Origin: Caulobacteraceae bacterium
GTDB taxonomy: Bacteria; Pseudomonadota; Alphaproteobacteria; Caulobacterales; Caulobacteraceae
Direction: 5' to 3'
DNA: 54,267 nt
Assembly: GCA_025352085.1 (NCBI GenBank)
Contig: JANXUA010000148.1
Coordinates: 1-54,267 of the forward strand
Shown: positions 44,651-52,422 of the stretch, piece after piece
How the letters are laid out: each line of letters starts with the position of its first letter
Position numbering within the stretch: the first letter of the stretch is position 1
Position numbers and translations under genes: made by a program
Notes under the pieces: generated by a model
The model's database searches: none
What the model saw: the letters and a program-made list of their open reading frames with translations, nothing else
Told to the model about the DNA's origin: nothing

Positions 44651-45280
44651 TCAGTTCAGACTGTGCGCCTCGACGCGCCGATTGGCCGCATCGCGCGGAT
44701 TTGCCGGCACGGCCAGATCGTCCGAGCCGTAGCCTCTGGCTTCGAGACGCGATTGATCGATGCCGTGCGAGACGAGGAACGCCCTCACCGCTTCGGCCCG
44801 CGCTTGCGAGAGGGCCCGGTTGCGAATCCGCGACCCGCTGGCGTCGGTATAGCCGGCGATTTCGAAACGGGCGCCGGAGACGGCGGGGGTCGCCAGTGCT
44901 TTGGCGAAACTCATCGCCTCCGCTTGCCCCTGATCGGTCAGTTCGGACGAGCCGACTTTGAAGGTGATCATCAGGTCGCTCAACACCGACCTGTGGCGCC
45001 GCGCCGTCGACATCCAGCGCGGTCTTGGCGCGATGGTCGCGCCATGGCGGGCCGCCGCTCCGGGCTTGGCGGCGCTTCGGTCAAACAGGGTAAATCCTTT
45101 CGTCGCACCGACCGCCGGCGGACAAACACCGGCCTGGTCGCGCGGCGCGCCATTTGCGCACGGTTCGCTCTGGATCGCCTTGATGAAGGCGTCGGGTGAT
45201 CGCTGGGCGATCGGCCCCGCATGAGCGCCGCCGCCAATGAGGACGACCGACAACATCAAGGATGCGTTGACACGGCGCAT
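44651..45280 (-). CDS. OmpA-family protein
   Basis: A 209-residue exported protein with a signal peptide (cleavage near AHA-GPI) and a C-terminal OmpA domain (about 100-208) that binds peptidoglycan: ITFKVGSSELTDQGQAEAMS, IAGYTDASGSRIRNRALSQA then RAEAVRAFLVSHGI, and DPRDAANRRVEAH. The N-terminal part has two cysteines in QSEPCANG and AGVCPPAVG, which may form a disulphide. The domain ends RRVE like many Caulobacterales OmpA proteins. Convergent with the VWA gene. Confidence 0.88.
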   Translation of the reverse strand: MRRVNASLMLSVVLIGGGAHAGPIAQRSPDAFIKAIQSEPCANGAPRDQAGVCPPAVGATKGFTLFDRSAAKPGAAARHGATIAPRPRWMSTARRHRSVLSDLMITFKVGSSELTDQGQAEAMSFAKALATPAVSGARFEIAGYTDASGSRIRNRALSQARAEAVRAFLVSHGIDQSRLEARGYGSDDLAVPANPRDAANRRVEAHSLN

Positions 45281-45413
45281 GGGAACCTCGCGATGATCCG
45301 ACCGCTATGGGTATCACTCGCCTTGGCCGCGGACAACAAAATTGCCCCAAATGCGCCGGTCGGGCCGCGCCGTTGGCGCGGAGCGTCGCCGATCGTCGGC
45401 CTGACCGGAGATT

Positions 45414-45487
45414 TGGCTGGGGAACTAGGACTCGAACCTAGAATGACGGTACCAAAAACCGCAGTGTTACCATTACACCATTCCCCA
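45414..45487 (-). tRNA. tRNA-Gln (anticodon TTG)
   Basis: Reads on the minus strand TGGGGAATGGTGTAATGGTA onward, with acceptor stem TGGGGAA/TTCCCCA, D-arm, anticodon stem GCGGT/ACCGT with loop TTTTGGT (anticodon TTG), T-arm with GGTTCGAGTCC and an encoded CCA. Length 74 bases. Confidence 0.95.
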
Positions 45488-45571
45488 GAACGCGCCGGTC
45501 CTTGATGGACCAGATCGCCGCTCCGCGCGAGGGCGGTCCAATAGCGCAGGGTCCCGCCGCTTGCAACGGCG

Positions 45572-45621
45572 CTAGAGCACGATGACATAAGGCGGTGTCG
45601 CCTTATGTCATCGTGCTCTAG
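45572..45621. repeat. Perfect 23-bp palindrome with GTGT loop
   Basis: 45572-45594 is the exact reverse complement of 45599-45621; the arms begin CTAGAGCACGATGACATAAG. It lies between two divergent tRNA genes. The form recalls the long palindromes starting (C)TAGAGCA that are scattered through many alphaproteobacterial genomes. No U-run follows, so it is not a plain terminator. Confidence 0.93.
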
Positions 45622-45668
45622 TCGCTTGCGAGGGGGGAGGGGCTTGTCTATAAGCCCCGTTCTTCAAT

Positions 45669-45745
45669 CGGAGTGTGGCTCAGTCTGGTAGAGCACCGCG
45701 TTCGGGACGCGGGGGTCGCAGGTTCGAATCCTGCCACTCCGACCA
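45669..45745 (+). tRNA. tRNA-Pro (anticodon CGG)
   Basis: 77 bases with acceptor stem CGGAGTG/CACTCCG, anticodon stem CCGCG/CGCGG with loop TTCGGGA (anticodon CGG), T-arm GGTTCGAATCC and an encoded CCA. An open reading frame that starts inside it (from 45675) is not a gene. Confidence 0.96.
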
Positions 45746-45763
45746 AATTTCCCCGAAATTGAC

Positions 45764-45925
45764 CGCCCCCTCCGTCTCGCGCAAGCGGGCGCGATCCACC
45801 TCCCCCGTCCTCTTCGGGACAGGGGAGGAGCGTTTTTATCTCGTTCTAGCTCCTCCCATGCAAGCGAAGCGCAGCGGGGGAGGTGGCGCGCGATGCTCTA
45901 TCGCATCGCGTGACGGAGGGGGCGC
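45764..45925. repeat. Family B MITE-like repeat, copy 4
   Basis: Perfect terminal inverted repeats CGCCCCCTCCGTC and GACGGAGGGGGCG, 13 bases each, with inner CCACCTCCCCCGTCCTCTTC and CTCCTCCCATGCAAGCGAAG then GGGGGAGGTGGCGCGCG. It fills most of the space between tRNA-Pro and the peptidase gene. Confidence 0.9.
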
Positions 45926-45971
45926 TCTTCCCCCTTTGGCCTTCGCGATCAACTCCGCTAAGACCCTCGCC

Positions 45972-47744
45972 ATGAAACAATTCCTGATCACCATCGGCGG
46001 CGTGTTCGTTGGCTTGGCGCTATTTTTTGTCGGGGCGCCTTTGCTGGTCATCGCGGTCATAGCGAGCGCATCGCAACCGGCGCCGTTGGCCGGGCACAAT
46101 GTGCTGGTGCTCGATTTGCGCAGGGGCCTGTCGGATCAGGATTCGCCTTCGCCGTTCGCGTTTTTCAGCGGCAAGGCCCAGTCGGTGATCGGGATCGAGC
46201 AGACTCTTCGCCGGGCCCAGGACGACGGCCAGGTCGGCGGTCTGCTGGTGCGGCTGCCCGAGGGCGGCATGGCGCCTGCGGCGGCGGACGAGCTGCGCGG
46301 CGCCTTCAAGCGCTTTCGCGCCGCCGGCAAGCCGATCCTGGTGTTCAGTCAGGGCCTCTACGCCGACGGCATGGTCCCTTCGACCTATGAACTGGCGGCG
46401 GCGTCCGGCGATATCTGGATGCAGCCCGCCGCGTCGTTCCAGGTGACGGGTCTGGCGCGGCAGGACGTGTTCTTCAAACGCTTCTTCGATCGCCACGGCG
46501 TCAAGGCCGACTATCAGCAGCGTTATGAGTACAAGAACGCCGTCAATTCCTATCTCTATGACGACTACACCACGGCCCATCGCGAATCGGAGCTGGGCTG
46601 GATGGGGTCGGTCTATCAAACCGTTCTGACCAGCGTCGCCGCCGACCGCGCCTTGTCCGTGGCCGAGGTGAAGGCGCGCCTGGAGGCGGGCCCGTATTCG
46701 GCCGAAGACGCCAAGGCCAAGGGGCTGATCGACGCCGTCGGCGATCTGCGCGCGGCGGATCAGGCGATCCTCGCCAAGGCGGGGTCGGACGCCAGGCTCG
46801 TCGCGTTCAAGGACTACCAACCGGCCGCGACGTCGACGATCGGCGCCGGCGGCACGGTCGCGGTTATCGGCGCGGAGGGCGCCATCATGACCGGCGAGGA
46901 CGGCGCGGCCAATCCGCTTGGCGGCAGCGACACCATCTATTCGGATGACGTGAGCAAGGCGTTCTACGCCGCCATCGATGACAAGGACGTCAAGGCGATC
47001 GTGTTCCGCGTCTCGTCCCCCGGCGGTTCGGACACCGCGTCCGAGCAGATCCTGAGCGCAGTGCGCGCGGCCAAGGCGGCGGGCAAGCCGGTGGTGATCA
47101 GCATGGGGACCTACGCCGCGTCCGGCGGCTACTGGATTTCGTCGCAGGCCTCGGAAATCGTCGCCCAGCCGACCACGCTGACCGGCTCTATCGGCGTGTT
47201 CGGCGGCAAGTTCGCGCTGGGCGAGGCGCTGGCCAAGTTCGGCGTCGACATGCGCGGCGTGAAGGTCGGCGGCGACTTTGCCGACGCCTATTCGAGCACC
47301 GCCCCGATGACCGCCAGCCAGACCGCCGCCTTCTCGGCGGTGATCGACCGCATTTACGGCGGCTTCGTCGACCGCGTGGCCAGCGGCCGCAGGCTTACCC
47401 CAGAGCGGGTGCGCGACATCGCCAAGGGGCGGGTGTGGACCGGCGAGCAGGCCAAGACCCTGGGTCTGGTCGATAGCCTGGGCGGTTTCTACGACGCGGT
47501 TGATCGCGCCAAAGCGCTCGCCGGCATCAAGGGCAAGGCCCGGTTGCGGTCGTTCGACGCCGACTCCTCGCCCTTCGACGCCATGCGCAAGATGGTCGGC
47601 GCGTCGGCGCGGGTGATGGGCTTGATGTCTCAAGCTGACGCCGTGGCCCAGTCGCCAGGTGCGCGGGCGCTGGCCGCGGGGGTCGGCGACGCCGCTCTGC
47701 GGGCGCGCGGCGCAACCGTGCTGGCGCCGCGATTTGTGCGGTAG
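45972..47744 (+). CDS. sppA: Signal peptide peptidase SppA, 67K type
   Basis: Inner-membrane serine protease that degrades leftover signal peptides in the periplasm. The 590-residue protein has an N-terminal membrane anchor (about 5-35) and two S49 domains. Catalytic residues by analogy with E. coli SppA are Lys188 in YEYKNAVN of the first domain and Ser384 in [10 protein letters not shown] of the second. [13 protein letters not shown] and [12 protein letters not shown] are family segments. ATG 45972 has no clear ribosome site; the frame extends upstream through a repeat and the tRNA, which was rejected. Confidence 0.93.
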   Translation: MKQFLITIGGVFVGLALFFVGAPLLVIAVIASASQPAPLAGHNVLVLDLRRGLSDQDSPSPFAFFSGKAQSVIGIEQTLRRAQDDGQVGGLLVRLPEGGMAPAAADELRGAFKRFRAAGKPILVFSQGLYADGMVPSTYELAAASGDIWMQPAASFQVTGLARQDVFFKRFFDRHGVKADYQQRYEYKNAVNSYLYDDYTTAHRESELGWMGSVYQTVLTSVAADRALSVAEVKARLEAGPYSAEDAKAKGLIDAVGDLRAADQAILAKAGSDARLVAFKDYQPAATSTIGAGGTVAVIGAEGAIMTGEDGAANPLGGSDTIYSDDVSKAFYAAIDDKDVKAIVFRVSSPGGSDTASEQILSAVRAAKAAGKPVVISMGTYAASGGYWISSQASEIVAQPTTLTGSIGVFGGKFALGEALAKFGVDMRGVKVGGDFADAYSSTAPMTASQTAAFSAVIDRIYGGFVDRVASGRRLTPERVRDIAKGRVWTGEQAKTLGLVDSLGGFYDAVDRAKALAGIKGKARLRSFDADSSPFDAMRKMVGASARVMGLMSQADAVAQSPGARALAAGVGDAALRARGATVLAPRFVR

Positions 47745-47748
47745 GGAG

Positions 47749-47862
47749 AGCCCCCTACCGCTCGGCTTCGCTGGGTCGCTTCCCCCGGAGGGGGAAGAGA
47801 AGCGCACAGGAACCTGTTTTCCCCCTCCGGGGGAAGTACCGCCGAAGGCCGGGAAGGGGGCA
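47749..47862. repeat. Family D intergenic repeat, copy 2 (opposite orientation)
   Basis: Starts AGCCCCCTACCGCTCGGCTT, has TTCCCCCGGAGGGGGAAGAG in the first half and TTCCCCCTCCGGGGGAAGTA with CCGCCGAAGGCCGGGAAGGG in the second. Related to 34434-34567. It lies directly after the sppA stop, between convergent genes. Confidence 0.8.
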
Positions 47863-47890
47863 GACCGGACGGGCCGTCGGTGACGAGGGT

Positions 47891-48559
47891 TTATCCGGAT
47901 TCGCCCCAGATCCGGCGAAGGTTGTTGCGCACGTATTGTAGCCGGGTGCGATTGTCCCAACTCATATTGGCGCCCTCAAGCGCGGCGACGTCTTCGAGGT
48001 GATAGAGCAGGTCGCGATGCGCCGGGTCGGGGATCATGCTCTCGATGAAGGTGAGGCCGACGAGCCGTTCGCCGGCGGTCACCGGTCGCACTTCATGGAG
48101 GGTGTTGGAAGGATAGATGACCGCCGAGCCCGCCGCCCCCTTGAAGGTCACGCTCGCCGCGCCCAGAGTTATGGCAAGCTCGCCGCCGGCGTAGGTCTCG
48201 GGCGGCGCGAGGAACAGGGTGCAGGAAAGGTCCGATCTCAGGGGGCGTTCGCCCAGCGGTATGAATGGGGCGTCCGCATGAACCCCATAGTTCATGCCGG
48301 CCGTGTACTTGGCCACCACCGGCGGCGAAATGATGCGGACGTAGGTGAAATTGCGGAAGGCCTCATTGCGCAGCAAGGCGCTGGCCATCAGCTTGGAGGC
48401 GTTGCGAAAAGCCGGGTCGGCTTGATCGATCTGCAAATTGTGTTTCACTATCGAATGCGGATTCGACATCCGTCCGTCAGCGAATTTCGCGCCCGAGGCC
48501 CACTCGCGCAGGCGGATGAGTTCGGCTGGCGTCAGAACATCGGTCAGCTCAAGGAACAT
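47891..48559 (-). CDS. PKHD-type Fe(II)/2-oxoglutarate hydroxylase (PiuC/YbiX-like)
   Basis: A 222-residue oxygenase of the PKHD-type hydroxylase family. The facial triad is visible as the HxD pair in YGVHADAPFIP and the distal His in SNTLHEVRPVTAGERL, with the following Arg expected to bind 2-oxoglutarate carboxylate. Family starts FLELTDVLTPAELIRLREW, and a helical C-terminus follows the barrel. Relatives often sit beside TonB-dependent iron-siderophore receptors, but none is here. It shares a 42-base divergent region with the prolyl-hydroxylase-like gene. Substrate unknown. Confidence 0.9.
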   Translation of the reverse strand: MFLELTDVLTPAELIRLREWASGAKFADGRMSNPHSIVKHNLQIDQADPAFRNASKLMASALLRNEAFRNFTYVRIISPPVVAKYTAGMNYGVHADAPFIPLGERPLRSDLSCTLFLAPPETYAGGELAITLGAASVTFKGAAGSAVIYPSNTLHEVRPVTAGERLVGLTFIESMIPDPAHRDLLYHLEDVAALEGANMSWDNRTRLQYVRNNLRRIWGESG

Positions 48560-48600
48560 GCCGCCAGTGTGCCCTCGTTGCCGTCATCGCGAAAGACCCG

Positions 48601-49674
48601 ATGCCCCTCAATCAGCCGAATAGCCAAGACGGTCCGCCCACAGGCCCCGGATCGACAGGACCGGCGCCAGTGGCTCGCGCCGCGCTTTGTGGGATGAAGC
48701 CCGATCCCGTCCCTCTGGAGACACTTATGGCCGCCGCCGGGGCCGGCCAGCCGGACGCCATGACCGAACTGGCCAAGCGGTTGATGGTGGGAAAGGCGGC
48801 GCCGTTCGCGCCGAAAGACGGGTTGGATTTGCTGTCGCGGGCGCAGGCGCACGGAGAGGCCGAGGCGCCGCGGATTGCCGCCAATCTCGCCGCCGCCGGC
48901 GCCTGGCGCCCGCAAAGCTGGACCGACGCCTTCGATCTCCTGGCGCTGGCCGCCGAACGAGGATCCGCGCTCGCGCAGGGGCAATTGAAGCTCCTGGCGA
49001 GCGAAGCCGGCGACGGCGTTGATTGGCGAACCCTGGCGGCGCGGATTGATGTGGCCGGATGGCTGGCCCCACCGCCGCGCGTCCCGATCTGCGAGGCGCC
49101 CAGGATGCGCATCGCCAAAAACTTCGTTGCGCCGGCCGTATGCGACTGGATGATGGCCCAGGCGCGGGACAAGCTGCAGCCGGCGAAAATGCAGGACGCC
49201 TATGGCGCCGATCCGCACGTGTCGGTCGAGCGCACCAACAGCGATTTCATCATCGATATCGTCGAGGGCGACGTCGTGCTCACTCTCGTTCGCGCGCGCA
49301 TTTCCGCCTTCATCGCCCTGCCGACGGTGGCGTTCCAGCCGCCGCAGGTCTTGCACTACTTGCCCGGGCAGGAGTTGAAGCCGCACTTCGATTTCCTGCA
49401 ACGAAGCGTCTCGGCGGAAGCCGCGGAGGAAGCGGGCAATCAGATCATGACCGTGCTCGTTTATCTCAATGACGACTATGAAGGCGGCGAGACCCACTTT
49501 CCGCGCGCGAACATCCGCCACAAGGGCGCCAAGGGTGACGTCATGGCCTTCGCCAATGTCGATCCGTCGGGAAAACCCGACACCATGACCCTGCACGCCG
49601 GCCTGCCGCCCACGCGCGGCGAAAAGTGGCTATTGTCGCAATGGGTGCGCGACCGGCCTATCGCGACGGGGTGA
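48601..49674 (+). CDS. 2OG-Fe(II) oxygenase, prolyl-4-hydroxylase-like, with helical repeats
   Basis: A 357-residue protein. The N-terminal half (about 35-150) is alpha-helical and Sel1/TPR-like (MTELAKRLMVG, DGLDLLSRAQAHGEAEAPRI, DLLALAAERGSALAQGQLKL). The C-terminal half (about 170-350) is a prolyl-4-hydroxylase-type oxygenase with HFDF (HxD), YEGGETHFP and the distal His in TLHAGLPPTRGEKWLLSQW (Lys of TRGEKW binds 2-oxoglutarate). ATG 48601 is used; ATG 48694 would drop a Pro-rich tail and is quite possible. Faces the operon on the other strand, ending seven bases from it. Confidence 0.87.
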   Translation: MPLNQPNSQDGPPTGPGSTGPAPVARAALCGMKPDPVPLETLMAAAGAGQPDAMTELAKRLMVGKAAPFAPKDGLDLLSRAQAHGEAEAPRIAANLAAAGAWRPQSWTDAFDLLALAAERGSALAQGQLKLLASEAGDGVDWRTLAARIDVAGWLAPPPRVPICEAPRMRIAKNFVAPAVCDWMMAQARDKLQPAKMQDAYGADPHVSVERTNSDFIIDIVEGDVVLTLVRARISAFIALPTVAFQPPQVLHYLPGQELKPHFDFLQRSVSAEAAEEAGNQIMTVLVYLNDDYEGGETHFPRANIRHKGAKGDVMAFANVDPSGKPDTMTLHAGLPPTRGEKWLLSQWVRDRPIATG

Positions 49675-49681
49675 GGCTCCC

Positions 49682-51187
49682 CTACGCGGGCACGATATCC
49701 AGCGCCGCGCTCGTGCGGGTGTCGTCTCCGGAAAAGGGCACGGTTCCGTGCCACATGTACGACGGGAAGAGCACGATCATCCCCGGCTCCGGCTTGACAT
49801 AGTGTTCGGCGGGCAGGCGGGGCTGGGTCGCGACGCCTGGTTCGCCGAACTTGATCCAGCCCTCGCGCCCGTTATCAATCGCGCGCGGCAAGGCCAGATA
49901 GCAGGCCGACGACAGCCAGCCCTGCGGGTGGATGTGGTCGACGTGGAAGCCGTTCGGCCGCAGGCGCACCGACCACATGCCGGCGATGCGATAGCCGGCG
50001 GTCGCGCGGCGGCGCAGCGGGTCGTCGCCTGGTCCGAGCGCGGCGATATAGCGCCTGACGGGGCCGTCGATCGCGGTGACGAGGGCGCGAATGACCGGGT
50101 CATCGGCTTGATCGAGCCGTTGCTGGGTCTGGGTTCCGCCGCGCAGGGACTGGCCGACCGGATGGGCGCGCATGGCGTGGCGGCGATGCAGGCATTCCGC
50201 CACATCGGCTAGAAAGTCGTCAAGCCTGGACCAGCCGGGCGGGGTGTCGATGGGCGACGGCCGCACCAAGCGCGCGTAGTCGTAGAGTTGGCGATAGCGC
50301 GGATCGGCCATCATCCTCCAGGCGATCGCCAGGAGCGCGAGCGGTTGTTGCTGGACCGGCGCCTGTTCGTGAAGGCGCTCGGCGATCTTGGCGGCGTCGT
50401 CGGCGCGACCGAGCGCCAGGTCCGCCATGCACAGGGCGGTGAGGCTTCCGGGATCACCGGGCGCCAGGGCGACCGCCCTCCGCGCGTGGTCAAGGGCTCG
50501 CGAGGGGTCCGCCGTCGCGGCAAGGTGGGCGGCCATGACTTCCAACGCCGGATTGCTCCCGCCCGCCGCCAGTCCCTCGACGGCGACGGCGTAGGCGCCG
50601 GCCATGTCGCCCGCATATTCGAGGATGCGCGCCTTCTTTTCCCACAAACGGCCGTCGCGAGGATGGGCGCGCAGGGCTTGATCCAAAGGGGCCGTCGCGG
50701 CGGCCGTGTCCGCGGTTCGCATCCAGATCAACTGGGCCAGGTCGCCGTGAGCGTCGGCGGCGTCGGGTCGCCGCCGGAGAACCTCGCGAAAGCTCCGCGC
50801 CGCGTCGTCGAACCGGTCCTGGCCCTGAAGCGCCCGGGCGAGAACCAGCCAGGTTTCGGGCGCGTCGAGGCCCTTGCCGAACGCCCGGCGGGCCGCCGTC
50901 TCGGCTTCGGCGAACTGCTGTTTGTCGCCAAGCATCGCCGCGAGATTGTGCTCGGCCACGCCGCTGGCGGGTGCGACCGCAACGGCGCGCCGGCTGGCCG
51001 CGATCGCCTCATCCAGCCGTCCCAGGGCTTTCAACGCCTCGCCGTAGACCGAGAGAACATGGATGTCCGCGTCGGACTGGACCGCCAGCCGCTCGACGGC
51101 GCCCAGCGCCTCGACCGGCGCGCCGGCGGCGAGCCGCGCGCGGGCCAGGGCGACCTGGGCGGCCGATTGGCGCGGGTCGACAGCCAC
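49682..51187 (-). CDS. TPR protein with putative 2OG-Fe(II) oxygenase domain (2OG-FeII_Oxy_5 type)
   Basis: A 501-residue protein. Residues about 1-290 are tetratricopeptide repeats (for example DEAIAASRRAVAVAPASGVA, FDDAARSFREVLRRRPDAAD then HGDLAQ). The C-terminal about 190 residues are an oxygenase: NGFHVDHIHPQGWLSSACYL contains the HxD pair, YMWHGTVPF the distal His, and TRTSAALDIVP the Arg for 2-oxoglutarate. GTG 51187 follows the previous stop by five bases and is my start; the open frame continues upstream to 51676 over the next gene in another phase and was not used. Probably translationally coupled to the hydroxylase gene upstream. Confidence 0.85.
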   Translation of the reverse strand: MAVDPRQSAAQVALARARLAAGAPVEALGAVERLAVQSDADIHVLSVYGEALKALGRLDEAIAASRRAVAVAPASGVAEHNLAAMLGDKQQFAEAETAARRAFGKGLDAPETWLVLARALQGQDRFDDAARSFREVLRRRPDAADAHGDLAQLIWMRTADTAAATAPLDQALRAHPRDGRLWEKKARILEYAGDMAGAYAVAVEGLAAGGSNPALEVMAAHLAATADPSRALDHARRAVALAPGDPGSLTALCMADLALGRADDAAKIAERLHEQAPVQQQPLALLAIAWRMMADPRYRQLYDYARLVRPSPIDTPPGWSRLDDFLADVAECLHRRHAMRAHPVGQSLRGGTQTQQRLDQADDPVIRALVTAIDGPVRRYIAALGPGDDPLRRRATAGYRIAGMWSVRLRPNGFHVDHIHPQGWLSSACYLALPRAIDNGREGWIKFGEPGVATQPRLPAEHYVKPEPGMIVLFPSYMWHGTVPFSGDDTRTSAALDIVPA

Positions 51188-51192
51188 GACCC

Positions 51193-52392
51193 TCAGAGCC
51201 CGCCTGGACCGGGCGCGAGGCCGCCGAAGTCGTCGACGGCCTTCATCACCTCGACGATCAAGGCGCGCTCGATTTCGCTGAGGTCCGGACGCCAGATGTC
51301 GCAGATCAGCACGGTGCGCGGCTCGTCGCTGTCGTTCCAGGCTTCGTGTTCGATGGTGTCGTCGAACGCAAACGCCTCGCCGACCCGCCAGAGACGCGTC
51401 GTGCCGCCGACCCGAAAGCCGCAGCCGTCCGGCACGATCAGCGGCAGGTGAACGACCAGACGCGTATTGGCGACGCCGGTGTGCGGAGGGATGCGGGTGC
51501 GTGGGCTGAGGACCGAGAACATGGCGGCCGGGGAGCGGTTCGCCACCGTCGGCTGCGGCGCGCAGGCCAGAGCCGCCATGGTGTTGGGGCAAAGCGTACT
51601 GTTGGCCTCGACCGGCAGGCCTTCGCGCATCAGATGGAAGGCGCTCCACAATCGCGAATGATTGAGCTCGGCCCACTGGTTGAGCGGAATGCCGGGCGGA
51701 TATTCGATATAGGGAGTGAATTCACCGACCCCCGCCGCCTGGATGGCGAGCAATTCTTCGACGATCGCCGGGGTATGGGCCTCGAACGCCTCGATCCACG
51801 GCATGTCGGCGCGGTCGAAGAACTCGACCTCGGCCAGGCCCGGATAGTGATATTGCACCGGCTCCGAATGGTAGACGCGTCGATTGCCGGTGAGGATGTC
51901 GATGAAGTGGTCCGCACGCCGCGCTTCGCCGGACGCGCATTGCGAGCGGACGTCGGCGGCGCCGGCGCGCAGGGCGTCCTCAAGCCCTTTGCGATACCGG
52001 TCGTGCACCTCGCGTCCGTGCGCGATCGCCTGCTGCATCGCCGCGCCGACCTGATCGGCGGGCGGGGTTTGGGTCAGAGCGACGCCATAGGCGCGGCCTG
52101 CCGCCCCGGCGTCGCCCGATTGCTCGATCAGCGTCGCCTTCATCAACAGGGCGACGAACAGGCGCGGATCGACGCGCAGGGCGTTCTCGATCGCTGCCAG
52201 CGCGGCGATCGGATCGCCCAGACCGCGGCGGCAGGCGGCCAGGCTCATCCACATGGCCGGATCGTCCGGTGAGATCGCGGTCGCCTGCACCAGATGCCCG
52301 GCGGCGCCCCGCAGGTCGTTGCGCCGCACGGCCTCGTCGGCGCGCGCTTTCAGCGTCGCCGCGTTCGCCGAGTTTTGATTGCTGTCATCCAC
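51193..52392 (-). CDS. TPR protein with aspartyl/asparaginyl beta-hydroxylase domain
   Basis: A 399-residue protein. Residues about 8-110 hold TPR-type helical repeats (LKARADEAVRRNDLRGAAGH, AALAAIENALRVDPRLFVAL). The rest is an aspartyl/asparaginyl beta-hydroxylase fold very like human AspH: PHTGVANTRLVVHLPLIVP (first iron His and 2-oxoglutarate residues) and FDDTIEHEAWND (second His), then VLICDIWRPDL. Human AspH hydroxylates Asp/Asn in EGF-like domains; bacterial substrates are mostly unknown. GTG 52392 is preferred (GGAGCGG upstream), though TTG 52422 adjoins the sulfotransferase stop. Lies between a sulfotransferase and the oxygenase gene. Confidence 0.9.
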   Translation of the reverse strand: MDDSNQNSANAATLKARADEAVRRNDLRGAAGHLVQATAISPDDPAMWMSLAACRRGLGDPIAALAAIENALRVDPRLFVALLMKATLIEQSGDAGAAGRAYGVALTQTPPADQVGAAMQQAIAHGREVHDRYRKGLEDALRAGAADVRSQCASGEARRADHFIDILTGNRRVYHSEPVQYHYPGLAEVEFFDRADMPWIEAFEAHTPAIVEELLAIQAAGVGEFTPYIEYPPGIPLNQWAELNHSRLWSAFHLMREGLPVEANSTLCPNTMAALACAPQPTVANRSPAAMFSVLSPRTRIPPHTGVANTRLVVHLPLIVPDGCGFRVGGTTRLWRVGEAFAFDDTIEHEAWNDSDEPRTVLICDIWRPDLSEIERALIVEVMKAVDDFGGLAPGPGGL

Positions 52393-52422
52393 CTTGGGTC
52401 CGCTCCGTTCGCGGCGTATCAA

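Noticed and set aside
45669-45745. tRNA-Pro as an integration site for a genomic island
   Set aside because: No integrase gene and no repeated copy of the tRNA 3' end were seen in the window, and downstream genes are ordinary chromosomal ones.
51188-51676. N-terminal extension of the TPR/oxygenase protein
   Set aside because: It is the shifted reading of the AspH-like gene on the same strand; two full genes overlapping by nearly 500 bases is not credible.
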